A stretch of 64,000 nt of DNA from Evansella vedderi. Lineage in GTDB: Bacteria; Bacillota; Bacilli; Bacillales; Salisediminibacteriaceae. Positions 8,570-16,695 of this stretch are shown here, in pieces (positions within the stretch are counted from its first letter, which is position 1; every line of letters begins with the position of its first letter). Below the pieces are notes generated by a model. The model did not search any database, was not told the origin of the DNA, and was given only the letters and a program-made list of their open reading frames with translations. The stretch covers positions 434,001 to 498,000 of the forward strand of contig NZ_JAUSUG010000001.1 in NCBI RefSeq assembly GCF_030813435.1, given 5' to 3'. The position numbers and the translations under genes were made by a program.

Positions 8570-10198
8570 ATGAAGAAAAATACAATAATGCTTCAGTTAG
8601 TAGTTAAAATAAGTTTAGTTCTAGGGTTTATTGCAATCATCGTTCTATTGTTAGGTTATCAGATTATAAAAGTATATATTGAGGAAAATCAATTAGAACA
8701 AATTAACAGTGCCACAAGTACGGTTGTACATGCCATGTCTTCTACGCAAAAATCTGCGGAAACTTTAGAAAATATGATTGAACACAGGCTGTATACCTCT
8801 TCTAAAGGGATTATGAGTGATCTTCGTGGAAAAAGTGTGTTAGAGATAAGCCAGGAAATGTTAAGTGATTTAGCGGAAAAATGGGATGTTCATGAAATAT
8901 CTCTGTGGGAAAGACAAGGGGATGACATTGTTGTAACACAGTCTTCAGATGTGACACAGTTAAATCTTAGTTCAAAAGATTGGGGCTATTGGTTTACAGC
9001 CTTTAATCAATTAATGAATCAAGAAGTAGTAATAGTAGACGAAGGATTTACTTTAGAAAATTATTGGGTAGGACCAATCTCGAGGGCAGATCGCTTTGAT
9101 AATATCTATTATAAATTTGCTTATTACTATGACGGAACAGCAGATTTCATGATAAACCCTTATATTCTTGATGAGGAAATTTATAAACATACCTTTGAGG
9201 CTGGCCCAACACAAATGATTGACCGAATAGTCAATGAGAATTTGGACATGAAAGAGATTGCCGTTATTAATGTGGATGCTTGGCTTCAGGGAGAGGATCA
9301 TGAAGTCATTGAACCTGACATAGATTTACCCATTTTATACGGAAGTCATCAATTTAGTCTAGAAGAAGATACAGATCTTATCCCAATGGTAAAGGATAAG
9401 GGGGAAACTCAAAGTATACTATTCGATCAAGCAGGTACAAGCTATAAGAAAATATATACAGCATTGCCGAACAATCGTGTCATGACCATTGTTTTAGATT
9501 TATCTAGACAAAAACAAATGGAAAGTCATTTTCTTTTACTGTTTATTCTTTTATTTATTGTATCTTCCATTGTGTTATTTTTAATGATCCATTTCATAGC
9601 GAAACGACAACTTAAACCATTAAATGACATTGTTGATCATATTGAGGATGTTGCCGATGGGGATTTGACTCAGACCATTACATTAAATGAAAGAAATGAA
9701 CTAGATAAATTATCAACGTCCATTAATGACATGACGAAACGATTTCAACAATTAATTACAGGAGTAAAGGGAGAAACTCATTCATTAATGATTGTTTCTA
9801 ATCTCCTTTCTAAGCAAGTCTATGATTCTGTGAAAACAATGGAAAATACATCAACGATGATGACTTCAGAATCAAAGGAAATTGTGCTAGAAATTTCAAT
9901 TTTTCAAGAGGAGTTAGAGAAATTATTAGAAGCATTAGAGAATGAATGTCTGTCAGTAGAAGAGGAACAGGGTGCAAATGGTGGACGCTATCTACCGGTG
10001 AAAACGTCTTTAAGTTCAACTCACGGAAAAATTATGGAACTGGAAAAGATGATTAAAAATCATTCTAATCATGTTACAGAAATAACGATAATGTTTTACG
10101 ACACATTAAATGAATTGAAAACTGCATCTCACAAAATAGATCAATTATCAATGGAACTAAATCAAAAGATAGAATACTTTAAAGTACGAGAGGAATAA
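8570..10198 (+). CDS. HAMP-containing membrane sensor without output domain
   Basis: A 542-aa protein: membrane helix near residues 10-30, extracellular domain of ~280 residues (probably Cache-like), second membrane helix ~318-342, HAMP (~343-395), then a cytoplasmic helical tail of ~145 residues. The tail has no MCP tip, kinase, GGDEF or phosphatase domain, so it probably signals by contact, plausibly to the PP2C or HATPase protein encoded beside it. The start is placed at ATG 8570 with GGAAAGGGG just upstream; an earlier ATG at 8540 in the same frame lacks a ribosome site and would lie inside the previous gene. The gap to the previous gene is 13 bp. Confidence 0.82.
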   Translation: MKKNTIMLQLVVKISLVLGFIAIIVLLLGYQIIKVYIEENQLEQINSATSTVVHAMSSTQKSAETLENMIEHRLYTSSKGIMSDLRGKSVLEISQEMLSDLAEKWDVHEISLWERQGDDIVVTQSSDVTQLNLSSKDWGYWFTAFNQLMNQEVVIVDEGFTLENYWVGPISRADRFDNIYYKFAYYYDGTADFMINPYILDEEIYKHTFEAGPTQMIDRIVNENLDMKEIAVINVDAWLQGEDHEVIEPDIDLPILYGSHQFSLEEDTDLIPMVKDKGETQSILFDQAGTSYKKIYTALPNNRVMTIVLDLSRQKQMESHFLLLFILLFIVSSIVLFLMIHFIAKRQLKPLNDIVDHIEDVADGDLTQTITLNERNELDKLSTSINDMTKRFQQLITGVKGETHSLMIVSNLLSKQVYDSVKTMENTSTMMTSESKEIVLEISIFQEELEKLLEALENECLSVEEEQGANGGRYLPVKTSLSSTHGKIMELEKMIKNHSNHVTEITIMFYDTLNELKTASHKIDQLSMELNQKIEYFKVREE

Positions 10199-10238
10199 GA
10201 AATAACTTTTTAATTATTAATCATCGGAGGAAAAAGCT

Positions 10239-10565
10239 ATGTCATTAGTTATAAAAAAAGAAACTAAAAATACTACAATGACTCTTAAGTTTATAGGAAT
10301 CTTAGATATTTCAACAACAAACGAAATAGTCCCTTACCTAAATGAGATTGACAATAATCTAAAGGAACTTTCCCTTGATTTCAGTGAAATAGAGTTTATC
10401 GATTCCACTGGTATTGGGTCGATTATGAATGCGATTCACCTTTCGCAAGAGAAAGATTTCACATTAAAGTTTGAGGGTGTTAATGAGCTTACAAGACAAG
10501 TGTTTGAAATGGTAGGGTTGTATGACATTTTAGAGGCGGTACAACAGGAGGGATTAGATGTATAA
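10239..10565 (+). CDS. STAS-domain anti-sigma factor antagonist 1
   Basis: A 108-aa single STAS domain like SpoIIAA/RsbV. The loop with the phosphorylatable residue reads FIDSTGIGS, with Ser56/Thr57. In this family the dephosphorylated form binds the switch kinase and frees its target. CGGAGG precedes the ATG. The end overlaps the PP2C gene by 8 bases (ATGTATAA), so the two are translationally coupled, the usual pairing of antagonist and its phosphatase. Confidence 0.92.
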   Translation: MSLVIKKETKNTTMTLKFIGILDISTTNEIVPYLNEIDNNLKELSLDFSEIEFIDSTGIGSIMNAIHLSQEKDFTLKFEGVNELTRQVFEMVGLYDILEAVQQEGLDV

Positions 10566-11403
10566 GGACAGCTTAACTTATATTTATAAGAATGATAAAG
10601 AGATTAAAGGAGATTTAAATAAAGCATTACAAAGGGAAATAAATTTAGCTAGAAATATACAATCATCCCTATTAAATGGAAAAACTCCCACATTCGATGG
10701 AGGGGAAGTCTGTGGTGCTTCTTTACCAGCGCGATTAATAGGGGGAGATTACTACGACTTTTACCCTCTAGTGAATGGGAAGATTAGAATTGTCATTGGT
10801 GACGTCATGGGTAAAGGTATCCCAGCAGCCATGTTAATGATTTTAACTAGGGGGGCATTTCGAAGTGCCGCAGAAAGTACCCAAAGTCCAGGTGAAACAT
10901 TAACAGCCATGAATCAAGCGATTTATAATGATTTAAAAACGTTAAAGTCTTTTGTAACACTATTCTGTGCTGATTGGGATCCAAATACCAGTACACTTAC
11001 GTATGCTAATGCAGGGCATAATCCTCCACTTTATATAAATGGAAAAAGTAATTCCATAGAGGAGCTCCCTAAAATAAAAGGTATTATGGTAGGCGGCCTG
11101 CCAAACCAAGTATATAAAGAGCAATCAGTGGAGTTGAATGACGAAGATACGGTTTTCTTTTATACAGATGGGATCGTCGAAGCTATTAACAAAGACGGTG
11201 AACAGTATAAATTGGATAGGTTAATCTCCACATTAGAACAAAATAAAGAAAAGGTAGTGGGGGACATTGAGAGGGCTGTAATGGAATCCATTAACAAATT
11301 TACGGCAGGTGTTCCTCAGAAAGACGATATCACAATGGTTTTATTAAAAATCAGCAAGCAAAAAGCTGATATTACAAGTTTGAATTCTCCAGTATTCAGT
11401 TAG
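10558..11403 (+). CDS. PP2C/SpoIIE-RsbU-type serine phosphatase
   Basis: A 281-aa phosphatase. A short N-terminal helix (LQREINLARNIQSSLL), as in RsbU/RsbP phosphatases, leads into the PPM domain with metal-binding motifs GGDYYDF, GDVMGKGIPAA, NAGHNPP, FYTDGIVEA and the final KDDITMV. It should dephosphorylate the STAS partner encoded just upstream. The protein is soluble and carries no sensor domain, so input is expected from a separate protein; the HAMP sensor in the operon is the obvious candidate (inference). Ribosome site AGGAGGG lies inside the STAS gene. Confidence 0.93.
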   Translation: MYKDSLTYIYKNDKEIKGDLNKALQREINLARNIQSSLLNGKTPTFDGGEVCGASLPARLIGGDYYDFYPLVNGKIRIVIGDVMGKGIPAAMLMILTRGAFRSAAESTQSPGETLTAMNQAIYNDLKTLKSFVTLFCADWDPNTSTLTYANAGHNPPLYINGKSNSIEELPKIKGIMVGGLPNQVYKEQSVELNDEDTVFFYTDGIVEAINKDGEQYKLDRLISTLEQNKEKVVGDIERAVMESINKFTAGVPQKDDITMVLLKISKQKADITSLNSPVFS

Positions 11404-11414
11404 GGGGAGGGTAT

Positions 11415-13475
11415 ATGCAAAGCGTTGTTTCAAAGGGAAGGAATATTGAAGAGGCCATCGCAGTCGGATTGAAATTATTAGAAACCACAAAAAGTCAGGT
11501 AAATATAGAAATTGTTCAGCAGGAAACGAAAAGTTTCTGGGGCTTACGTTCCAAAGAAGCAATTGTAAAACTAACAAAACTAGACTCTAATGACTCCTTT
11601 ATGAAAAAGGAAAACCCTACAGGATATTTGGATATAGCGGAGCAAATGATTGATGGAATGGCAGCACAAGGGGAACAAAAGGTTGCAGAAGAAGAAATTC
11701 TTCCAGTGGCAGAAGCCAACCTTGATGGGAAAGCGTGGGTAAAGGATGGGATACTACATTTCCAAACTGCGCCTAGTAAACTTCCTACGGTTACTATTTC
11801 AAAAGGAGTAAAGCTTTATAAAAATAATCTGGAAGTAAAAGGAAAAAGTGAAGTTTTGACGGAAGCAGATACCTTTCAACTTAAAGAGGAATTTGAGGAA
11901 AGGGCAACTGATTGGAAAATAACGTTCGATCAACATAGATTAAAAGCTCTTTTACATGTTAATCCAGGCAATGAAATTATTAGAAAAGTAAAGGATATCC
12001 AACCTGATCATCACATTAAATTAACCGTTGAGGAGACGAAGAAAATTCAAACCAATCTCAATTACGATGCAATAATAGAAAAAGCAGTAGAGATGGGAAT
12101 TAGACATGGGTTTGATCATACGCAATTGATAAAAGCGATGAATGGCACAAAACCAGGAACCTATGAAATTGCTTTTGGGAAAGAACCTACTCCAGGTAAA
12201 AACGGTTGGATTGAACTTATGGTAGATATAGAGGAACAGGAAGGGCCGAAAGAAAATGAAGATGGTAGTGTTGACCACCGTGAAATTAAAACCATTCCTA
12301 CTGTGGAAAAAGGTCAGGTCATTGCAATCATTCATCCTCCTGTTCCTGGGAAAGCAGGGTATACCGTTACAAATGAGCCTTTACCAGCAAAGCAAACCTT
12401 CCCCATTACTGTTGCTGCTGGGAAAGGGATCGTATTAGTAGAAGATAGAATTGTATCAATGGAAAGTGGACGCCCTCAAGTTGAAAAGAGAGGGCAATTA
12501 GTTAGGGTCTCCATTATGCCGAAACTAACAATCAGATCTGATGTGGATATGGCATCTGGGAATATCCACTTTATGGGGGATGTTGAGATATTAGGTAATG
12601 TGGATGACAACATGATGGTAGAGACAGACGGAAACATAGTCGTTCACAAAACAGTAAACATGTCCACATTAACTGCATCTGGTGCTGTGATCAGCCGTGG
12701 GACTGTTAATGGATCCGTTGTTTCAGCGGGGAAAAATAATATGATTATCGTGGAACTAGGGCAGATCCTAGGAATATTGCATGGCCAGACAGAAAAGGTT
12801 ATCACAGTGATTAGGCAATTGGTGCAACAGTTAACAGCCTTTAAATCAAACGATTTTTCACAAGGAGGACTAAAGCCTTTAATAGGAATTTTATTAGAGA
12901 AGAAATTTAAAGAAATTCCCCCACTGGTAAAAAAATATACAGAATTGGTTAAGAAAGAAGAGAAGTATTTAATAGATAGTAGTTGGAAAGACGTAGCCAC
13001 TTCTTTAATGCGTTATTATGTAGCCTTATCAAAAGATGTTTTGTCGGTAGATGGGTTAATTCAATTATCTGAAAAGCTCAAAGAATTACATGAATTGAGT
13101 ACTACTCCAGTGGAACCAGAATCCTACATTACCATACCAAATACTCTTAATAGTCAACTGTACTGCAGCGGTAATATTACTGTTTCCGGGAAAAGCTGCA
13201 TAAATTCAAAACTCCATGCTGGAGGTAAGTTAACCGTTGGAGGTATTTTACGTGGTGGTCATGTTTATGGAAACTTAGGTGTCGAAGTTAAGGAAGTAGG
13301 AGCGGAAATTGGAACTACTACACTTATTGAAACTTCTGAAGGCAGTTCAATTAGTATTGGGAAGGCAATTGAAGGGACCGTTCTAAAAATAGGTCGCACC
13401 AGGTACAGTTTTAAAGAAACAAGGAACTTTGTGCAAGCTCAATTAAACGAGCATGGAAGGATAGTAATAAAATAA
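11415..13475 (+). CDS. FapA-family (DUF342) protein with N-terminal Jag-like domain
   Basis: A 686-aa FapA/DUF342 protein. Residues ~1-55 match the Jag_N type (KGRNIEEAIAVGLKLL, SFWGLRSKEA), followed by a ~100-residue linker and the long FapA region, rich in Gly and short beta repeats typical of a polymer-like beta-helix (e.g. GNIHFMGDVEILGNVDDN, GGKLTVGGILRGGHVYGNLG), with a helical insertion at about 450-550. Known of the family: FapA proteins are bactofilin-like in fold and some affect flagella or cell-surface assembly; the function is poorly defined. Here it lies between PP2C (11 bp upstream) and the second STAS gene (13 bp downstream), which makes it a likely target or scaffold of the switch. 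That role is inference. Confidence 0.85.
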   Translation: MQSVVSKGRNIEEAIAVGLKLLETTKSQVNIEIVQQETKSFWGLRSKEAIVKLTKLDSNDSFMKKENPTGYLDIAEQMIDGMAAQGEQKVAEEEILPVAEANLDGKAWVKDGILHFQTAPSKLPTVTISKGVKLYKNNLEVKGKSEVLTEADTFQLKEEFEERATDWKITFDQHRLKALLHVNPGNEIIRKVKDIQPDHHIKLTVEETKKIQTNLNYDAIIEKAVEMGIRHGFDHTQLIKAMNGTKPGTYEIAFGKEPTPGKNGWIELMVDIEEQEGPKENEDGSVDHREIKTIPTVEKGQVIAIIHPPVPGKAGYTVTNEPLPAKQTFPITVAAGKGIVLVEDRIVSMESGRPQVEKRGQLVRVSIMPKLTIRSDVDMASGNIHFMGDVEILGNVDDNMMVETDGNIVVHKTVNMSTLTASGAVISRGTVNGSVVSAGKNNMIIVELGQILGILHGQTEKVITVIRQLVQQLTAFKSNDFSQGGLKPLIGILLEKKFKEIPPLVKKYTELVKKEEKYLIDSSWKDVATSLMRYYVALSKDVLSVDGLIQLSEKLKELHELSTTPVEPESYITIPNTLNSQLYCSGNITVSGKSCINSKLHAGGKLTVGGILRGGHVYGNLGVEVKEVGAEIGTTTLIETSEGSSISIGKAIEGTVLKIGRTRYSFKETRNFVQAQLNEHGRIVIK

Positions 13476-13488
13476 GGGGGGATTGCGA

Positions 13489-13800
13489 ATGTTTACATTT
13501 TCAAAAAACACAACAGGTGGTTACTTAAATATCTATTTAAAAGGGGACTTAGATATAGAAGGTACAGAAGTTATGGAACGGGAAATTACACCTGAAATGG
13601 AAAAGTACTCTGTTGTAAATATGGATTTTACGGAAGTGCCTTTTATAGATTCTTCGGGAATGGGGTTATTGCTTAACTTAGTTCATACTTTAAATAAAAA
13701 GGGAACGACAGTATATATTGTGAATGTAAAAAAGGATGTTATGGAAGTCTTTGAATTGTTACAAATTCCTGACATATTAGGAGAAGGTGTATTCGTTTAA
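13489..13800 (+). CDS. STAS-domain anti-sigma factor antagonist 2
   Basis: A 103-aa STAS domain with FIDSSGMGLLL as the phosphorylation loop (Ser55/Ser56). It differs clearly from the first STAS protein of the operon, so the module has two antagonists. ATG 13489 is chosen because AAGGGGGG lies 7 bases before it; the upstream in-frame TTG 13483 would be too close. It is the last gene of the riboswitch-1 operon. Confidence 0.9.
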   Translation: MFTFSKNTTGGYLNIYLKGDLDIEGTEVMEREITPEMEKYSVVNMDFTEVPFIDSSGMGLLLNLVHTLNKKGTTVYIVNVKKDVMEVFELLQIPDILGEGVFV

Positions 13801-13974
13801 AATTATTTCTAGTTATAACTTCATTAGTTAAATATTATAAGGTGAAATTACTAAAGGGACTGATTTTTATGTTTGCTTGTTAATAATCAGACTTTAGTAA
13901 CATATCAACAGACGGAATATTACAAATCTAGTCAAATGGAGCTATAATGATTCTGTCTGTTTTTGTCGAATGTA

Positions 13975-14003
13975 TTTATTTGATGGGATATTTTGTTTAT
14001 AAT
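13975..14003 (+). promoter_or_regulatory. Candidate sigma-A promoter of riboswitch 2
   Basis: Perfect -10 TATAAT at 13998-14003, with a weak -35 TTTATT 17 bases upstream. The aptamer starts about 27 bases downstream. Confidence 0.45.
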
Positions 14004-14029
14004 TGTAATAAAAGTAGATATAAAGTTTT

Positions 14030-14112
14030 ACCGAAACGGCAAACCTATCGAAAGGTAGGGACGCAAAGCCACGGGCCTAATGCATTTTCGCGAAGGCAGC
14101 CGGGTTACCGAA
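14030..14112 (+). promoter_or_regulatory. c-di-GMP-I (GEMM-I) riboswitch aptamer 2
   Basis: Near-consensus GEMM-I: ACGGCAAACC, P2 TATC-GAAA-GGTA with the GNRA tetraloop, GGGACGCAAAGCCACGGGCC, second hairpin, then CAGCCGGGTTACCG. A strong terminator follows, then the EAL gene, so c-di-GMP appears to set the level of a c-di-GMP phosphodiesterase. Confidence 0.95.
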
Positions 14113-14125
14113 GAAAACATCCACG

Positions 14126-14175
14126 AGGTGAAACTTCTTTATTTCTAATTGGAAGTTTCACCTTTTACTTTTTTA
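14126..14175 (+). terminator. Expression-platform terminator of riboswitch 2
   Basis: AGGTGAAACTTC (14126-14137) pairs perfectly with GAAGTTTCACCT (14152-14163), followed by TTTACTTTTTT. Confidence 0.92.
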
Positions 14176-14194
14176 TGATAGGTTTGATGTTAAT

Positions 14195-14910
14195 TTGTCG
14201 ATGCATAATTTCATAAGTAAAGAGGAGTTTTATCATTTTTTTCAGCCCATATATCAGCTTGGGGGCTGGAAGAAAGAGGGGTATGAGGTAATCCTTCGGT
14301 CGAAGCTTCATCCGAACCCAGAGGTTGCCTTTCAAAAGGCAGTAAAAGCAAAAAGGCTCTATGAATTGGATTCGCGGTCCATTCATAAAGCTATTCGCAC
14401 CTACCAAAAGGCAGGATTCTCAAAAAAAGATGGATACTTGTTTTTAAATATCTTCCCATCGATTATTTTAAATCCAATGTTTCCATCCTTTCTAAATTTG
14501 ATTATCTCTAATAATCACCTTAATAGTCAACAGGTAGTTTTGGAAATTTCTGAAACGGAAATCATTAAAGAGTTTGACCATTTTAAACAGCAAATTAAGG
14601 TGTTAAAGGACCTCGGTTTCTTAATTGCCATAGATGATGTTGGGAAGGGATATGCTAATGCTCGTGCCATTATTGAATTAGAACATGATTATATAAAATT
14701 GGACCGATTTTTTTCTGATGATTTATTAACTTCCAATAAGAAACAGAGTTTCATTAAGTACTACGTTGATTATTGTAATACACATAACAGCCAGCTTGTT
14801 CTTGAGGGATTAGAAACCCCCGCAGACTAGCCATGGCGAAAATGTTAGGAGTCTCTTTAGGACAAGGCTATGTCTTAGGGAAACCTGGGCTATTGCAGGA
14901 ATCCGTGTGA
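14195..14910 (+). pseudogene. EAL-domain phosphodiesterase, frameshifted near the 3' end
   Basis: EAL-family c-di-GMP phosphodiesterase, about 238 aa if restored. The first frame runs to a TAG at 14828-14830, directly after GLETPAD. The missing C-terminus, LAMAKMLGVSLGQGYVLGKP, continues in the frame one base back, ending at TGA 14908-14910. One extra C in GAC-TAG (giving GACCTAG) restores ETPADLAMAK exactly. The lost part carries the conserved GQG Gln. Other residues: EVI in place of EAL, FLNIFP Asn, EISETEI Glu, IDDVGKG, YIKLDRF Lys and LEGLE Glu. The start is unclear: TTG 14195 or ATG 14201, both with weak ribosome sites. It follows riboswitch 2. Either a recent loss or a one-base sequencing error. 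Confidence 0.85.
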
Positions 14911-14963
14911 GGTGGAAAATACTCCTTGACTGTTTTTGGAACAACAGAAAAAGGTAAGTTAAA

Positions 14964-15005
14964 AAAGGGTATCCCAAAAGTATGGCTTTGGGATACCCTT
15001 TTTTT
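14964..15005 (+). terminator. Terminator after the EAL gene
   Basis: AAAGGGTATCCCAAA (14964-14978) pairs perfectly with TTTGGGATACCCTTT (14987-15001), then T-rich. Confidence 0.92.
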
Positions 15006-15008
15006 ATT

Positions 15009-15098
15009 TTAATAGTTATACAAATTGGTCATGCTGCCATTCATAACTACGGAAGTAAATAAAAGTAAGGTATGGTTAGGGATTGGTAAAGTAAACAT
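15009..15098 (-). CDS. Possible very small protein, 29 aa
   Basis: ATG at 15098-15096 is preceded by an excellent AAAGGAGGTC ribosome site 9 bases upstream. The 29-codon frame (MFTLPIPNHTLLLFTSVVMN...) ends at TAA 15011-15009, next to the terminator of the EAL gene. Moderately hydrophobic middle; not recognised. The ribosome site is the only strong argument, so this is tentative. Confidence 0.35.
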   Translation of the reverse strand: MFTLPIPNHTLLLFTSVVMNGSMTNLYNY

Positions 15099-15395
15099 CA
15101 ATTTTCGACCTCCTTTAGTGTCTATTTAGAATGAGACACAATACCTCTAATAATATATTATTATCTTCCTAGCAATTCGTTTGTACCGGTGTCATGTTTT
15201 GAATCCATGAGGAGCTTCTTCCCATGGTTTTTTGTGTTATTTTCACCGGACATTCGTTATTGAATCACATAAATGGGCACTTGGCAAACACCCTATTTGT
15301 AACTTCCTTAGGGAAAAGAGCGACAATATTTTTAAAAGGGGCAGTCAAGAAAGTTTTACAAAACTAGAAACTATAACATATAGGAGGTGAAAAAT
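15099..15395. other. Intergenic region upstream of the RsiX-like gene
   Basis: No sigma-factor gene or convincing remnant of one was seen between the EAL pseudogene and the anti-sigma gene. The region contains the sigma-X-type promoter described separately. Confidence 0.5.
15298..15324 (+). promoter_or_regulatory. Sigma-X-type (ECF) promoter
   Basis: TGTAAC at 15298-15303 and CGAC at 15321-15324, separated by exactly 17 bases. This equals the consensus described for Bacillus subtilis sigma-X. It lies ~70 bases before the RsiX-like gene, as expected for autoregulation of an ECF locus. Confidence 0.6.
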
Positions 15396-16613
15396 GTGAG
15401 GAGGAATCCACAGTCATTATGGAATGATGAACGGGTGAAAGGCTGCTTGCAACAGTTCCCTCCCATTAAGGACCGACAATCAAAGGAAAAGCTATATCAA
15501 TCGATTCAAGAAAAAATTCAAGCTAGAGAATTACTAGATTCTAAGAGTCAGGACTCTGTTTTTACAAGAAGAATTCCTATCCTTGCGTCCATTGCCGCTA
15601 TCATTCTAGTAATCATGATTGTCCCGTCACTGTTAAAGGATTTCCCCGATTCTGCAAGGGACATGAACATAAACGATACTGGTGTAAGTATTGTAGGGGA
15701 TCAGGGTGACGCTGGGGGATTGGAAGTGGCAGAAACGGGGGAGACCATAGAGGTTGATAACCGAGATGAAACGAACCGATTCGTAGAAGATAATGGAAAT
15801 GGGTTAACCGTTCCTGTTCCATACACTGTTGATGTGACGATGGCTGATGGAACGCGAGAATTCCATTCCTTTATTGTTCAGGAATGGATCCCTTTTTCGG
15901 AGGATACGGGAAAAAATATAGAAGAGATGCTTGTCTATGTATTCACTTCCCATGAAAATGGGATTGGGGCAACGGAGATTTTTCAGGGGCTGGAATCCAT
16001 TGAGATCCATGAACGAGAGGGAACTGTAACAATGAATTTTTCTAAAGGGCATGGATTGGGCACTCTCGCAACGGGAGAAATGAACATTGCCACAAGTTCC
16101 ATTATCGAGGTATTCAGTTTGTACGGATTTGAGGAAGTAAAGTTTACGGTGAATGGGGAGTTAGGTGTTCAATATGGAGCAAAAGGCTACGTGGAAGGCT
16201 TCGAGCTGCTCCCTGAAAATCGAGGATACTATATGTATGTCGGGGAGGAAGGCCGGACTTATTTTATTAGGGGAGCTGCATTGGAGGAACCCCTCAGAAA
16301 TACAGCGGACTCCTTGTTTACGTTCGAGGAGACGTTGGAAAAAATGAAGTGGGTACAGCCTGGAGCATGGTATCGGCCAGCTATTCCAGAATCGGTACAG
16401 TTCGACTCGGTGATTGTTGACAGTCATTATGCTGTGATTGAAATATCAGAAGAAGAGTACGAGTTGAAGGAAGTAGAATTGGAACGGGTGATCGAAGCTA
16501 TTCAACTGGCAGCAAGGGATTTCTCCATAGAGCAGTTAACCATAAGAGGTTCACTCGTTAGCAGGTTTAGAGAATCGGATTCTATTGATATGGAAATCAG
16601 TTCCATCTATTAA
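15396..16613 (+). CDS. rsiX: RsiX-like membrane anti-sigma factor (GerMN-like ectodomain)
   Basis: A 405-aa single-pass membrane protein. The ~50-residue cytosolic N-terminus (LWNDERVKGCLQQFPPIKD) resembles the sigma-binding start of B. subtilis RsiX as I remember it. A membrane helix follows (about 50-66), then an acidic linker and a large extracellular part with GerMN-like repeats (TEIFQGLESIEIHE, IEVFSLYGFEEVKF, later RGYYMYVGEEG). Such proteins hold an ECF sigma factor inactive at the membrane. GTG 15396 is chosen, 8 bases after GGAGG; the GTG at 15387 overlaps the ribosome site. No sigX gene lies upstream, where it normally would, yet a sigma-X-type promoter does. A terminator follows. 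Confidence 0.75.
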   Translation: MRRNPQSLWNDERVKGCLQQFPPIKDRQSKEKLYQSIQEKIQARELLDSKSQDSVFTRRIPILASIAAIILVIMIVPSLLKDFPDSARDMNINDTGVSIVGDQGDAGGLEVAETGETIEVDNRDETNRFVEDNGNGLTVPVPYTVDVTMADGTREFHSFIVQEWIPFSEDTGKNIEEMLVYVFTSHENGIGATEIFQGLESIEIHEREGTVTMNFSKGHGLGTLATGEMNIATSSIIEVFSLYGFEEVKFTVNGELGVQYGAKGYVEGFELLPENRGYYMYVGEEGRTYFIRGAALEEPLRNTADSLFTFEETLEKMKWVQPGAWYRPAIPESVQFDSVIVDSHYAVIEISEEEYELKEVELERVIEAIQLAARDFSIEQLTIRGSLVSRFRESDSIDMEISSIY

Positions 16614-16615
16614 AG

Positions 16616-16646
16616 AAGTGCACGGGAACGGCCCCGTGCACTTTCA
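16616..16646 (+). terminator. Terminator after the RsiX-like gene
   Basis: AAGTGCACGG (16616-16625) pairs with CCGTGCACTT (16634-16643). The short T tail lowers certainty; it may serve both convergent genes. Confidence 0.75.
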
Positions 16647-16695
16647 TATTTATACTGCTTTTTGACTGTTTGTTGTGATTTCGTTATTTGCTTCC

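Noticed and set aside
8148-8585. 145-codon antisense frame
   Set aside because: Antisense to the HATPase gene, whose domain motifs are clear; low-quality composition and no ribosome site.
12021-12335. Antisense frame of 104 codons in the FapA gene
   Set aside because: Shadow with Phe/Leu/Tyr-rich composition; no start signal.
13947-14216. 89-codon frame over riboswitch 2
   Set aside because: It runs through the aptamer and terminator, whose RNA conservation explains the sequence; no ribosome site.
15180-15395. Remnant of a sigX gene upstream of the RsiX-like gene
   Set aside because: All three plus frames were read; no region 2 or region 4 sigma motif, and the space is too short for the gene.
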